Shown: in pieces, positions 32,581 to 45,970 of the stretch | Layout of the letters: each line of letters opens with the position of its first letter | Numbering within the stretch: the first letter of the stretch is position 1 | NCBI GenBank assembly: GCA_949317995.1 | Contig: OX439051.1 | Span: forward strand, 36,831,250-36,895,249 | Direction: 5' to 3' | DNA length: 64,000 nucleotides | Origin: Acholoe squamosa | Taxonomy: Eukaryota; Annelida; Polychaeta; Phyllodocida; Polynoidae | The notes under the pieces: model-generated | Told to the model about the DNA's origin: nothing | Seen by the model: only the letters and a program-made list of their open reading frames with translations | Database searches by the model: none | Program-made: the position numbers and the translations under genes

Positions 32581-33836
32581 TAGGCAATTTTAAGTGAACC
32601 ATCACGGGTTTGAAATGTTGAAGCATCCTTCACACTGCAATAACACAGGTTGTATATTATTTCGAGGACCTTGCTACAAACAGGCCTCTATTAGTCCAGG
32701 AATTTTAGATCAAAATAGGCCTCCAGGTTAAACAAATTCTGAACAGGCTGGTTTTCTCAGGAAAGATGCCCAGAAGGGTCCTAAAACACATACTAAAAGT
32801 CCCCAAAAATCCCCTTTGTGGTCACTCGGAAATTCAAGATGGCTTCCCTAATGGTACTTTTCTTACATTTCCTACACTTTCTAAGCTATATAGCTAGATA
32901 GAAACGGTTTGAATGGTAGCAAGGTATGACTGTATATGGTTTGAGATCCAGGGAATGTTATAGAGTGATAAAATTACAAATACTATTAAATGAGGTGTCA
33001 AAAATGGCTGCCAGAGCATGCATAAATTCTCACAACCGTCTGCCTCTTTTGTTATTCAGATTCAGCTTAAACATTAGATACCTTGCAAACAACTACTACG
33101 CAAGCTATATTAATAGCTCATTCAAATTATAAGGCCATGCTGAAAGATATGCTGTCAGAGAAAGTGCATTCACTCCAAACGACCACAAAGTAGAGTACAA
33201 CCTTCCCAAAATACAAAATTCAACCTGATGAACCCAAAACTGTCTACCTTTAATGATGCCATAACTAGTTGTGATGGAGTGTTGGCTTTACATCTCCGGG
33301 GAAAACAAAAGCCTTCTAATATGGTTAATACATACAAGAATATGAACTTTTGATACTTGCACAGACTCAACGAGTAATGGCATGGACATTATGAACAAGT
33401 GATTGGAAAAGGATCAATAAGCTTACCATTTCAAATAAGCAATCCTTTTACCTACTATCAATGGAGAAAAACAGCATTCCTACAGAACCTATCATACACT
33501 GCAGGAATAACTGAGCAACGCTCTGCCTCCTTTAGAAAAGGACTGGAAATTAGAGGATGGTCAGTTGGTAATCTAGACAGAATCCACAGGACCTGGTAGA
33601 CTGATTTTGAAATATGATGGATGGCATATTGGTGCAAAGCAGCATGATGTGTCAAGTCACGTGGATGCAAAAGAATGCTCTAGTCACATAGTCTAAGGAT
33701 TTATTCAAGGCCCAAGGTAGTTTGACACAGAAACCCTTACCACAAACTTAGTAATTTAATTAGATTGACCCCAAAAATGTCTTCACATTTTGATCTAAAC
33801 ATCTTTGATTGAAACCGATGCAAGTTTTCAGTATAT
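32581..33836. other. Gene-free stretch
   Basis: No gene or repeat recognised; open frames up to 70 codons look like chance. Confidence 0.45.
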
Positions 33837-34493
33837 GTGGCCAGATGAGGGAAAACATGCCTCCACGGGGGAAATCATTTTTTAAGGTTTAAGTCACAGG
33901 CTTTAAAATGAGATATCCTGAGCTAAAATATCCCTGGCAGTTTTGCTGCAATTGCTTGTCAAACATAGGTTGCAATGTGCAACTGAAAATGGTAAATAAG
34001 CTCTAAATGTGTTATATCCTATCATAAATACTTATAAGGCCACACCAAATTAAATGATTGGTCTATGGATTTCCTGCATCTTATTTTCCAAAATACAAAT
34101 TTTATTTTTCAAGAAAATATATTTGTCTATGGATTCCGCCAGCATCATTTTTCTGGGAAATTGCAGATTTCTTTTTTTTTTTGCAATGAGCTAAATAGTC
34201 AACCAGTGAAAGTACAGAAAAGGCAGACCACTCATTGGATAGGTTAAAATTTCACTGGTGTCACTATATATGCGTATGCTGCATTTAGACAAAAAAAATA
34301 GAACATATGAGCAAAGGAACCCCCATCTAAAAAAAGAAAAAAAATGCCCTCTCCACATCTTCATGAAGAATCCATAGACATATATATTTTCCTAGAAAAA
34401 TAAAATAAAAGTTTCGCCCTCCCGCTCCATTTTCTAAAAATGAAAATCCATAGACCAACTGGAAAAATAACCAAAGAAATGTGATGTTTATAT
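33837..34493. mobile_element. Partial copy of the GTGGCC MITE containing another inverted-repeat element
   Basis: 33837-33931 (GTGGCCAGATGAGGGAAAAC onward) and 34459-34489 (AAATAACCAAAGAAATGTG) match the inverted right part of the MITE at 31173-31676. Between them, 34060-34456 begins GGTCTATGGATT and ends AATCCATAGACC, a separate inverted-repeat element whose arms also share AAATATAT and AATAAAAT tracts. This is one element inside another. Confidence 0.6.
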
Positions 34494-34743
34494 GTGTAGA
34501 GGCAAGGAGTACGGGTGCTCCATGCTAAAAGTCAACTTTAAAATTCAGATCACTAGCTTTCCAGTAATATATTGTAAGAGAAGATGCTCCTGTTAGTTTC
34601 AGGGGAATGGCTTGCTAAATATTGGTAGGTATGACCATTTCTGAATGGCAATAAGCTCTACGCCTAATTGGTCGTGAGATACATCTAAAATTAGCATAAT
34701 TTATGCTAATTAGCTAAATTAGCATAATTTTCTTATTCTTTTG

Positions 34744-34830
34744 CCTATAAATAGACATACAACAACTCCAATCTAGTTTGGGCGAATATTTTATTGGACC
34801 TGGCCAAAAACACATACATAACCAGGCCTA
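34744..34830 (-). repeat. Terminal repeat of the second tyrosine-recombinase element, copy 1
   Basis: CTATAAATAGACATACAACA through CATAACCAGGCC (plus-strand reading) is repeated at 35033-35125 with a handful of differences. It contains the reverse complement of AATAAA, so it probably carries the element's poly(A) signal. Confidence 0.75.
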
Positions 34831-35032
34831 AGTAACACAAGAAGAAAGAAAAAAAAATCTCCAATGTGCAACTGGTGGTCCTTCCTGGGGCTAGGCAATA
34901 TGGCCGACTACAAGGGCCACCAGTGAAGGAACCTGTTACATAACACCTGAATGAAAGTGGTGACATCTAGTAATACATTGAGAACTGCTACTGCCTATTT
35001 ATCACCACTTATATGCGCGCATATAAGTAGCT

Positions 35033-35125
35033 TATAAATAGACATACGACAACTCCAGTCTAGTTTGGGCGAATATTTTATTGGACCTGGCCAATAAACA
35101 TACATAACCAGGCCAACACGCCAAA
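35033..35125 (-). repeat. Terminal repeat of the second tyrosine-recombinase element, copy 2
   Basis: Partner of 34744-34830 in the same orientation, 289 bases away, and adjacent to the recombinase part. Confidence 0.75.
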
Positions 35126-35209
35126 CAGAATGGAGAAGAAAAGAAAAACCAGGTATTACATGAATAAGGCGCTAACCATACGCCGATTGAGATGGATACG
35201 AGCTTGTTT

Positions 35210-36115
35210 GGATTTTGTCCAATAATGCAACACACTCAATGATTTCCAATCACCAATGTTCTTGATGTCCAATAGACTGAAACCTGCATCTGCCAAGGCT
35301 GATGCACCTCCTCAACTTATTGATGCCTGACTTGGCACACAACTTTTGCAATTTGCCCAAGTACCATGAGTAACTGCCACGACACCATTGGCCATTTTTC
35401 ATGTATGACACTACTTGTGAGTCACTGGATGGGTAGATCACCATAGATAACAGCAGGGTCAGGTAATAGTGAAGGCAGAAGAGTGAGTCATTGATGAGTG
35501 TGAAAGGTATGAACAAGACCCGCTCTTTAAATGAAATAGTCTTTGTACGGCGAAGTCTGATGGAGACACCCCAGACTTCCCAGGTCAAGTCTGACAAGCA
35601 GACTGCCAGTCTTTGTTCGACAACATTGGACAATAAGCCCCTGAAGCACATGATAACAGCGATCCAAAATGCCACGTCCTCAGAACACGACATATCCAAT
35701 AGTTTATAAATACACTTTAAGTCCTGCACTGATGCTAGTCGCGCCTGGTCTACATGATCACCTAGGGTCCTTCGAATACCTCTCATAGTGATGTAGAGTT
35801 CAAATGTATCAGGGTTAACATGTGAATATCCTAGGACCTTGTGCAACACCCAATGTCCTCCTAGGTACTGTCATATAGTATGCAAAATTCCATATAAGAG
35901 TTCCATTGGCTCTTCCTAGTACGCTCTGTGGCTCCAGCCATCCACTGTGACTGGTAGTTCCGTAGCTTATGAGTCATCCCCTGCAGCAGAAGCCATTTAT
36001 CAGAAATGAAGGCATTCTTTTGCACACCTTTTATCCGTGCAGCGCAACAGAAAGTCAGGAACAACATTATCTTTAGTTTTAACGCGAGTAGCACCAATAT
36101 GAAAATTATGTACAA
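35210..36115 (-). pseudogene. Tyrosine-recombinase part of the second element
   Basis: Recognised from a SAM-like segment (RTRKSQWNSYMEFC), the MRGIRRTLGDH and SEDVAFWIAVIMCFRGLL stretch before the first catalytic box, and the C-terminal WKS motif. It parallels the recombinase of the Ngaro-like copy (EDVVFWSAILLCYQG). Broken. Confidence 0.65.
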
Positions 36116-37763
36116 CTGATAACCAAAATAATTCTCTTATCCACCACATACAGCGAACACTCCGTGATCTGCCCATATTTATCATAAGTTGGACTTGGGT
36201 ATTGTCGGTTCTGACTATAACTTTTGTATTTGACCAATCATTTCCCCATCATTGCGCTGCGGCAACCACTGGCCAGACTTCCAGTAGGTTAATGTCTGCC
36301 GACTCATCATATTCACAAGGGGGGTCAACCGTATGATGTAAGGGAAAGCGATTGTACAATTGATTGTAGGCAGGTAGCTTCCATGCACCTACTAACCAAT
36401 CACCATTATAACATGAGCCGAATCCAGTTAGTGATGAGTCAGTGTCTTCGACAGAATGACAATCAAAGGTACGTAGAATTTTGGCAGAACCATTGAATAC
36501 ATAACTGAACTTTTTCCACCAGCGGATATCATCCATAAACCAATCAGGTAGTTTAACCACTGTGACGCTGTCAGCCATGATTTTGAGTAGGTTAATGACT
36601 CTACGTGAGAATGTCCTGCCTCCCCAAATAACTCTACTAGCATGTGCCAAATGACCGCACAGTTCTTGTAACTCTTTTTTTGTAGCAACAGTTTTACCCA
36701 AGAACTTGTCGATCAGTACTAATAAGTTGTCTAACTTATCTGGGGGTAAGCTGATTTCCATTTTCACTGTGTCAATTACCAGACCCAAATACTGGACTTT
36801 GGTAGCAGGGGATAAGATTTTTTTCCATGCAATACGGAACCCGAGACGTCGAAGCAGATCTACCATTATAGCCTGACGCCTCACACACTCATCATAGCTG
36901 TCAGCAACAATGACATCAAGGTAGCCAAAAACATTGAATATACCTCTGCGATTCATACACCGGATGACAAACTCGGTTAATTGAGTAAAGATAAAATGGT
37001 GCACATCTAAGACCAAATGATAAGGCTTGATCTTCAAAATATTCTGGCGCACCATCCAGACTCCGGACAAAACCTTGTTTGGAACGATCCTCCGGATGAA
37101 CAGCCACACTACGATAAGCAGATTGGATGTCCAATACACATAAAAACGAGCCCTCATGTATGACATTAGTAACATCATCTACTTGAGTATAATGAAATGG
37201 TTGGCAAGTTGTATACATAAAGTCATTGATACTTTTAAGATTATCATCGGGATCACCACGGCTGCAATCTGTTATGGGTCTTAAGCTGCCATCTGGCTTT
37301 AAAATGGCCCAAGTGAATGTACACACTTAGGTCTATTAAGAGCCCATTTGACTTTACCATCAATTAACTCCTTCCTTACTAGATCGTCCATTTGGCATTT
37401 TACACCTTCTTTGATTATGGAATGGTAATTTTTTTGAAAATAAGAACCATCATAATCCACATCAATGATTTTGAAGCCATTACGAACACCGTCTAGGATA
37501 TAAGCATAATTACAATCAACTTCCTCAAACCCCATGCATTCATCAAAGAAGGCATGTGGGTTGAGTTGGAGGCACATGCCATCTAAGAAATGAACGGCAT
37601 CACAATCTAAGGGACAAGGTCCAAACCATATAACACCATCGACAATCCTGGAAGTGTAGATAGTAGGAGTTAATAAATTATAATGTCTCCAGTATCTGGT
37701 AATGACTCTGAAGAAGTGACATGATTTGAACCACAAGGAATTTCGAATTTGTTGACATCCCAT
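36000..37763 (-). pseudogene. RT-RNase H part of the second element
   Basis: RT motifs include PDGSLRPITDCSRGDPD, FLCVLDIQSAYRSVAVHPED, LSFGLRCAPFY, and a C-motif segment in which FGYLDVIVAD replaces the usual YxDD. The connection region has VQYLGLVIDTVKMEISLPPD, and RNase H has DTDSSLTGFGSCYNGDW and NLLEVWPVVAAAQ. Domain order and motifs match the Ngaro-like copy. Broken. Confidence 0.75.
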
Positions 37764-37875
37764 AATAAACTGTATTCCAGTTCACTGGTATTGTCAGAAT
37801 CATAGGAATTTATAATTCAACAATCTATGCCAGATTCTTCGGAGTCATTAAAACCTTAGTCAGAAAGGCCTGATA

Positions 37876-40030
37876 TCAATCATTTGATTTTTTAACAGTG
37901 CACTTTAGTTTTGTGTGATTACCCCCACAAGAATGACATACATGTGGGTGAGGGCAATCTTTGGCATTACAACCATTATCACCGTTAAATCCATAGCAAC
38001 AGTGAATTTCATCCGACTTTTTCTTTTTTTTTTTTTTTCTCATACTGCTAGATCCCGCACTAGCACCTGCGCCACTTTGTGATGCTGGAGGCTGGATACC
38101 GAGAACATTACTTAAGTGCTCAGCACTCAGATTCTCAAGACCAACACTGTTTGAGATGTTGTGATCGAAATAACAGAATGTGTGTTCACCAAAGGATTCT
38201 CCCCACTCACGCATTGCAAGATCATACTGAATCAGAACATCCTCATAGTAGAATGCTTTCTTGTCAGTTAGGAACTTAACATGTTTACCATAGTTTTTAC
38301 ATGGGAAGTTTCTAGCCAACATGCTATTCAAAAGACCCATGCTAACAGATATAACATCATTCAAGGCGGTTTTTTTTTACTTTGTCATGCGGCATGTGCT
38401 GTTCAATGTCATAAGTCACAAACTTACTGCCACTGGCATTGTTAGGTGAGAATATTACTACTGGAGCGCCTTGGGCCTGTTGTTGGTTAGGATACCATGC
38501 TGTTGGGTTTTGCAGAAACTGGGGTTGTTGCCCAGACTGAATACCGGGAGCCTGAAACAGGGGTTGTTGACCCAGTAGAATTCCAGCAGCCTGGTATTGT
38601 TGTTGAGGATTATGAACAACACCAAATTGATACACAGCCTGTTGTTGTTGGGATGTTGGCACTGGGACACCATACATGTGAGAAGCAGTCGGGGCACCAT
38701 ATACCATAGGTGTAGGTGGGAACTTGGGCCTGCCATCTGGTGCCCTAAATTGACCCACACCAGGCCAATTGACAGTCTGACTAGCAGGTGTGACAGGCGG
38801 AGAATGGGGTGTGCCATCTTTGTAAAACAATTGAGGAACAACATTTTCCATAGTGGGTTGGGGTGGAAACACACCCTGAGTAGCATTAGGACTAGTAGAA
38901 CTGTCAGTTGCATGATATTGTGGATCAATACCACCAGAAATGCCTGAAGTATTGTTTTTAGGAGCTATACCACCATTTTTTCCATTGTTTCCACAGTAAG
39001 AATTCCTGATAATCTTTGTCTAACTCACCCTGGAAATGTGTTTCACCGACTGGAAGGTCCGGTTGATTCTCCCGTGGGACCGGGTGATTGTACCGGGAAG
39101 GGGGCTTGTTTTTATGGGTGAGCGACTTGTTAAATTGGGTGTTCCGGTCTCCTGGAGGTAGATTTTTGTTTAAGTTAGGCAAATTGAACATACCTGAGCT
39201 GGAAACAAGGCCAGATTGGCCTGCGGAGGGTCCAATAACACTAGAATTAGGCCTTAAAACATTGCTTGCGGTCGAAAACCGGCTTTCCGGAAGTCCAGGG
39301 CGGCCATCTTGGCCTCTGCAGTCAATAACAGAGCTGGCATGTGATTGGCGGATTATTGGAGAGACATGGGCATTCCGGTCCCTTTTTTTATAGCTTACTG
39401 TATCCAACTCAGAGGATTCCAGATCTGTAAGACCAGTGGTAAGAGAAAAATGTTGAGGGTCGAATGCACCCATGGCACCTTGCCATGCCATAGTCCATCG
39501 TCCAACTGGCAAATAGCCCTTTTATTGTCGTCCCGTAGGCTGGCCAATTCCAATTCCAATTCCTTGCGTTTAGAGAGTTTCACAATTTTTGCCTTTCTGG
39601 CCTTTTCCAACTCAATCTGATGCAACAAATCACTGTCCAGTCCCAGAATTTCACCTTCGGTTAGAGGGCCTTCCTCCCGGTCGTTCTCCCCAGCATTCCA
39701 CAAAATTGCACCTCTATAATAGGGTGACCTTTTATAAAATATTTTGCAAGGTAATGGGAAGACAATTTTGTCAGTTAATTGTGTGTTATATCTAGTATAT
39801 TCATTCCCATTTTTATCTATGGCTTTCGACCTCTTGTACATCATTGATAACAACAGCATGTCATTGTACGACTGTTGCATTCTCAGACCACCTAGATTTC
39901 GGTGATCCATTTGGCAATGTCTGACAAGTGTTAGAGACCAAGGACAAAACCTGTGTCCACTCATTTGTCTAAGAAAATGATAACAGGGCCTATCAATTTT
40001 GTAAAGAAAAGTAGTCAGCCCCCTCCCCAA
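37876..40030 (-). pseudogene. Gag-like 5' region of the second element, with zinc-binding end and LINE-like tail segment
   Basis: From 5' to 3' on the minus strand there are four parts. First, near 39950-39690, a segment with TRYNTQL and RSPYYRGAILWNA that resembles the C-terminal tail of LINE ORF2 proteins. Next, a charged coiled-coil-like part (KRKELELELASLRDDNKR). Then a Pro/Gln-rich part with repeated LGQQP/SGQQP units near 38550. Last, near 37880-38000, a Cys/His cluster (CCYGFNGDNGCNAKDCPHPH then CHSCGG) like that of the Ngaro-like Gag. The LINE-like piece is unusual in this position. Broken. Confidence 0.6.
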
Positions 40031-40391
40031 TCAAAGTCTGAAGGACTAAGATAATGCATGCACATTAATCAAGTGATATACCCGGGATGATGCCTCGAGG
40101 TTTCCTGTTCATAACCCCCCGCTATTTGTACTGGTGCATAGACTCTATAAGGTTTACAAAGCCCCCAAAAAGCAGAGTCTGTTTTCCGAGAGAATAAATG
40201 ATTCTGCTGGAAGGAAAGCATATAACTATACTACATTTAAACTTTATCTATCAAATCTTATTCCATGTAACCTACATAAAAACGAAAATACACCAAGAAA
40301 TCGTTTTTGACAATGGGTCTGAGGCTATCTTGATGAAGTCATACTGGAGAATTAGGCCGTGAGTGCGTGTCAGCTCCTCTATGGCCCCTGT
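40031..40391. other. Gene-free stretch
   Basis: Possibly includes the left repeat and leader of the second tyrosine-recombinase element, but no match to its right-end block was found. Confidence 0.35.
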
Positions 40392-40749
40392 AGGGTGTTG
40401 CTCCTATAGTAAAAGGAAGAGCTGGCTAAAAATGCCCTTGTTCCCAGTCCTTTCTTTTCATGTAGCTATAACTTGTCCCTTTTGTTGCTAACAAGTGGTC
40501 ATTCAAGTATGGTGCTAAAAAAGGGGGATTTGAGTAGGTACCTAGTTGGGAGAAGTCAGTCAGTATAATAAACTATAGAGCTTGTGACATGAGTAGGTAC
40601 CTAGTAGTGCAGCTCTCTCTATTTTAAACAAGGCAGGTGACTTTTCAGACTAATGTGGTAAGTGCAAGTACTTAGGTGAAGCAGTGCACGACTTGTTTAG
40701 AAAAGAGGGCACATACTCAGTGCTCTTTTTACAATAGGAGCAACACCCT
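40392..40749. mobile_element. MITE with AGGGTGTTGCTCCTAT ends
   Basis: AGGGTGTTGCTCCTATAGTA at the left is matched in inverted orientation by the right end (AATAGGAGCAACACCCT), with further pairing into a GAGC word. The inside has a repeated GAGTAGGTACCTAGT (40531 and 40591). It is 358 bases with no coding capacity. The target duplication was not resolved. Confidence 0.75.
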
Positions 40750-41469
40750 CCTGAGTCTATAGAATCTATAGAAACATGCCCCTTCCTAACATGAAATACG
40801 ACTGTTCATATAACCAGCTTTCTACTATTGCTTTAACAATCGTAGCCACAATAATGACATATCACATTACTATCCTCCCAGTAAACAAGAACTAATTCCC
40901 TTGAGTCCCATTCACAATGGTAACCGTGGGAACCTATAGTAGCTTATAACATGGTTATTGAGTTTACGCACTTATTTGAGTGCTGAAAGTAGATAAAATG
41001 AGTTCCCATATATCGGGATAAAGAACCCAAAAATTGACAACATGACCTGTCAGGCCATCTGGTGTATAGCCTATCAACTAACCACGGGCATTAACTTAAT
41101 AGAAGAGGAACCATAGCAAACCCGTATAAAGCAATGCTACTACTACCCCTTCTATACATTCCCACTGCGAGTAAGCTAACACCCGTGAAAGTGGCACAGC
41201 CTGGTGTATAGTGATTGAACTAGCTGTCTGCTCGAATCAACATAAAAACCAAGATGGCGGAGGGCCGTCCCGTCGACTCGCAACAGAAAAACAATGGATT
41301 CTATCAATTTTAAAGGTAAATACTTAGAATTAGTGGTAGAAACCATGTTATAAATGCAATGTGTAATGATAAGACTTGAACTCGTTGGCTTCATGGGTTT
41401 GATGAAAGCATTCGCCTCTGGCTCATGCTTTTATCACCCACAGGTTGAAAAAGAGCCTTCTGAATCAGG
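40750..41469. other. Gene-free stretch with a fragment of the large segment
   Basis: About 80 bases at 40853-40935 (ATGACATATCACATTACTAT onward) match the start region of both large segment copies (19290 and 41525), so part of the segment is also duplicated here. No gene seen. Confidence 0.5.
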
Positions 41470-44400
41470 ACACCATGGTGGCCTTACAGAGACTAAACAC
41501 CCACATGCTAAACAGAGATGCATTAATGACATATCATATTTCAATCCCCACTGTAAACAAAAGCCAATCCCCCTGAGTCCCTTTCATGATAGTAACCATG
41601 GAAACCCAGGGTAGCATCTCACCTGTGCAGCTTTCTGCTTTAGACCACAAAGAGTAAAGGGCCATTAAAATTACCTGGCACTTTAAGGGCTGGTTCCTCT
41701 GCAGTTGGTTAAGTGAAATTTCACTAATCTGTCTGATTCTTTCTATACTTTCGCAATATCATATATATCTTCAGATCAGTGTAATGTTGCAGGACTAATG
41801 ACAGTTAAAGAAACATTTTATATCTTTAGACCCAGCTGACAACAAAGGTTAACTTTCCATGATAAAGTTATGTTTACATAGTTTCAAGTAAAATGCTCAA
41901 ATGACTATTTGCCTTTAAAATGCTCATATAACTATTTGCCTTTGATATGCTCAAATAATTATTTGCCTTTCATATCAACACATGCAATCAACTGTATGGT
42001 TTCATTTACATATAGAACTTAGTACAATATGCCTCTGATATCAAGCATTCCTTAGATGGATGTGGTAGCTACTGGGACCTAATAACTAGTCTAGGTCGCT
42101 GCTCCAGTGTCCTGGCTCTCAGACAGAAAATTGTATCAGGAGTGGCTCTGTTGGATTTGTGATGTTTGGACGTGTTCTTGCAATAGGCATGGTATTAGCA
42201 GCGAATGTGCCTTATGCTAATTCTATGCTTTGTACGTCTTTTCTATTGTGGTCCATGTATTTTCTGTATACTGTTGAATGATTAGAAAATAAGACAGGTT
42301 TCAGAAGGCCTAAATCAATATACAGATGAACAGTTTTGAGCAGTACTGATGGATAATTGCCTATTATTTCACTTGTTCATAGTGGTATCTACACAAGCCA
42401 TATGTGACCCATCCTTACAAATTGGTACTGAAGTCACACATGTAGAAGCCTAGATATAGCCTTTTCAAGTTGCATAGTGTCAAAAATATCAAAATGTTTA
42501 AAATTGGTATTTTAGCATTTTTCTACCAAATGGGTAGATGTCTTTTAGAATCCTTGCTTCCTTAACTTGATTTAGGTCCCAAATGCCTAATAGACATGGC
42601 TATAACATTTGTGGTTTTATAGAATTGCATAGGAATTGTATAGGTGTTATAAATTATTATATGTTTGATATGTTAATTATCTCAGTTTAATCTATTATTA
42701 ATTGATACGACTACATTTACTACTAAAAGACCCACAGAGGGTTACCTGGTTCAAATATACAAGTGTTATTTATACCAAATTAAAGCTCTTGATGAGCTGT
42801 AAATGAATATATGGCAATATCTAAACATTTTCTATTTGCGACTTCCATACCATTTTGTTAAGATGGGTCACAAATGTGGAATCTAATTATATTTTTCATA
42901 TCTAGATGATCCTGGGTTAATCAGGGTTCCTCTCATCCAATTACTAAAGTCAAATTTTAGGCCTGACCAATCAATCTACTTAAGCATAGTATGGTATTCA
43001 TACACATTGGGGAATTTCAGGAAATCCCAGAATGACTCAAGTTACGACATTTCACTTTCAATGGTTAAAGTCATTAAGCAGAACTGCCAGGACAAAAAGA
43101 AAATGATAAGCTTCCATGTTGAAAAAAATTGGCTTACTATTATGTGACAGCCATCGCTTTTAAACACCATTAGGAAACATTAAGCTTTTCCTGTTCATGT
43201 CCTTTTTAAAAAGAATTAAAGTGATGACTTCCAGGAAGCCAAGCTTTCTCACTCAGTCAGTGACATCTCCTTGGAAATGTGGTGAATGGGCTGAACCTTG
43301 CATTCATCATTGGGCTTATGTCAGGAGGTAGTAAAGTTCTCAAAGTGCTATGTAGATCAGAGGAGCAACTGGTGAGGGAGGGTGGCGCACCTCAATTAAT
43401 ATCCATGTGGGCAGGACTGCAGGAAAGTGAATTCTAGCCAGTTAAAATGATGATTTACAGGGTAACACCCATAAGCTATTATGCATTCCTTACTTAACCA
43501 AACATAATTTAAAGAAGGGAAGCAAATGGAAGAAAATCACATAACCTGAGAGATAATGGATATTCTCCTGCCCTGAGTTTCATATAAGGCAACAAATCAG
43601 CCCTCCAAAATTCAACTAGGCTCAGGTGCTTTCTGAGCTTCAACCAATATACCTACAGAGCATTTGAGTGTAAGTATATAACCTATGCCATAGATCCAAA
43701 GTCATTTTTCAGAATCGCCATCTTGAATTGGAGCCTAAACAGGTAAAGCCAGGATAGGCCCTTGGATATAGCTCCACCAGGTAAGAGGATTCATAGCTAA
43801 TCAAAAATCATCCTTTATCCAGGGGTCTGTTTAAACCCTAGGTCCACTTAGCATCTGTCCTACATAGATTTCTGTGATAGAGGCCTAGTGGACTTTCGAT
43901 GTTACTAGGCAAGTGCTTTCATCGTATCTATAAAACATTCAGTCCATAGGGAGCAATACATTTTTGTCGTGAGAGGGGCCAATGTATATCCCCATGGAAA
44001 AGTGTATACATCAATATAAATTCCTTTGAAAAGTGTGTTTATGATTCATGGAGTAAAGAAAAGTAGACAAAAAACAAACATGTACACCTTTTCAAGTATC
44101 TTATGATGACATAGTGTCATTTTTGATTGATTTCTGGAATCAATGGGACTTATAACAATATTGATTTTAATCAGAACATTTATTGTGTGATGCTATGTAG
44201 GCTTATATAATTATAGGGTACATTCATGTTATTGGGAAAGGGGCAGTCCAATCATGGAAGCAGTTTCCCCAACTCTTTGTAACACTGTCTGATTCAGAGG
44301 AAGTCAATTCCATTATCGTATTGGAACTGGCTTTAGGGTAGAGAATCGAGGAATGCTGTAAGGTGAGTTTGGTACAGTGAATATCAAATTCCCAATTTCC

Positions 44401-45299
44401 AGGGCAGGTATGACTACAGAGGGAACGTCTGCACTGATTAGAACAGCGTGGGGCTGTGATTTTGGTACATTTCTATTTCATAGTACAGTCTGTCTTATTC
44501 CTCCTACTGCCTGACATTTTGCCTATGCCAATGTAATACATGCTGTCATAATGCTGAAAACACGTCTTTTTGTTCAAATAATCATTGAGTACACTGAAAA
44601 CCTAGGAGGTCCAAAGGTTGTCAATACTGACGACCCCTCTGACTACCCTAAACTCGTCATCTATGATGACTTTCCAGTAGCAGTGGGTTTTCAGTGAATT
44701 TTCAATGAACAAATGTTTTGTATCAAATTCAAAAGTAATAATTCAAACCTTAAGACATAACCTTAACTGAATATCTTGACAGACAGGCATTTCTTAACAA
44801 TGCCAATTAGAATTATTGAGAAATTGCTTGCATTTACAGAATAGAAAACGCAGGCTTCATAATTATCTTGACATATAGAATGCTGACAAGGCATGGGAAA
44901 AATGAGATGTTTTACAACTGGGCACAGGTTGACTATAAAGGTTTTAATATGTATGATAAGTGCTCTTCAAACAGTGACTCTAAACAATCAATGCAAATCA
45001 AATTTAGGCAAGGTTGGAGTATATGTAGTTATACATTGTATGAGAGGGAGCAATTGTATAGCAGTACATGGGTAATAACACTGCTGCACAACGGGCCATT
45101 ACTTATTTGTTATTACTCCATATAGTCTGGGGAGTTGGGCAGGTATCTAACCCTTTGTTTATCTTGTGCAATCGGACAGTACAACCAAAATTGTTTTTGT
45201 TTGTTTTGGAATTGGGACAAACTTCAAATAGTGTATCCGAAAACAGTCACCATTTGGCATCTAGGGCCCAGCTAAAGTCCATTTTTTTCCAAATTGACA

Positions 45300-45970
45300 T
45301 AAATCCCACACCTGTTTTGTTCCAAAATGCAATAAATCCACTCAGGCAAACATTGTCATGATATGTAGGTTCATTAATAACCTTATTTCCATGGATTAAA
45401 TGATCTGTTAATGTCATATCATTGTGTTTTTGTAAGTTTTATAACCTTTTTCCCAATAAAAAACAACTTTGCTGGTGAGGAGAGCGGTTTATAGATGTGA
45501 AAGCTGTTCTGATGGATATATTGCATTTTGGAACAAAACTGCATGGATTTATTGCATTTTGCAAAGAAGTATATGATAAATCACCTTTTGTCTGTGAAAG
45601 AACCATCAGTGTTAAAAAAGTACTTGGAAATGATTCATTTATATACAAGTAAATGAGAAAAGTCAAAAGAGAACTAACTTTTGTGGCTATTATGTGGATA
45701 CAAAAAAGAGGAATGTTGGATTTATTGCATTTTGGAACAAAACGGTTTGTGGATTTATTGCGTTTTGGAAAAAAACCTCGATGAAACCACTTTATTTATC
45801 CATGAAGGAAGACTCAAGGATTTCAAAATGAAATGTGAAGGTGTTTTATTTATGGTCCCCTAGATATTGGAACTTACAAAAATGACACCTCCTCTTCATT
45901 GTTTTGGAATGATAAAAGTCTCATTATATCAAAACACCCAAATGGATTTGTTGCGTTTTGGAACCAAACT
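45300..45970. repeat. Cluster of a short repeated motif (TGGATTTATTGCATTTTGGA)
   Basis: The motif or a close variant occurs about five times on the plus strand (near 45510, 45540, 45715, 45750 and 45940) and once inverted near 45310, at irregular spacing. Copy A has no such block. It might be two decayed inverted-repeat elements or an expanding motif. Confidence 0.5.

Larger units (their letters stand above)
34744..40030 (-). mobile_element. Second tyrosine-recombinase retroelement (Ngaro/DIRS type), broken
   Basis: Read on the minus strand the order is a 5' gag-like region (about 40030-37876), RT-RNase H (about 37760-36000), and tyrosine recombinase (about 36115-35210). A repeat then occurs twice, at 35033-35125 and 34744-34830, around a unique 200-base block, consistent with B1-A2-B2 split repeats. 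No matching A1 was seen at the left end. The element is broken, with roughly five to ten breaks, and is clearly older than the Ngaro-like copy at 26341. Protein similarity to that copy is at motif level only, so it belongs to a different lineage. Confidence 0.8.
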
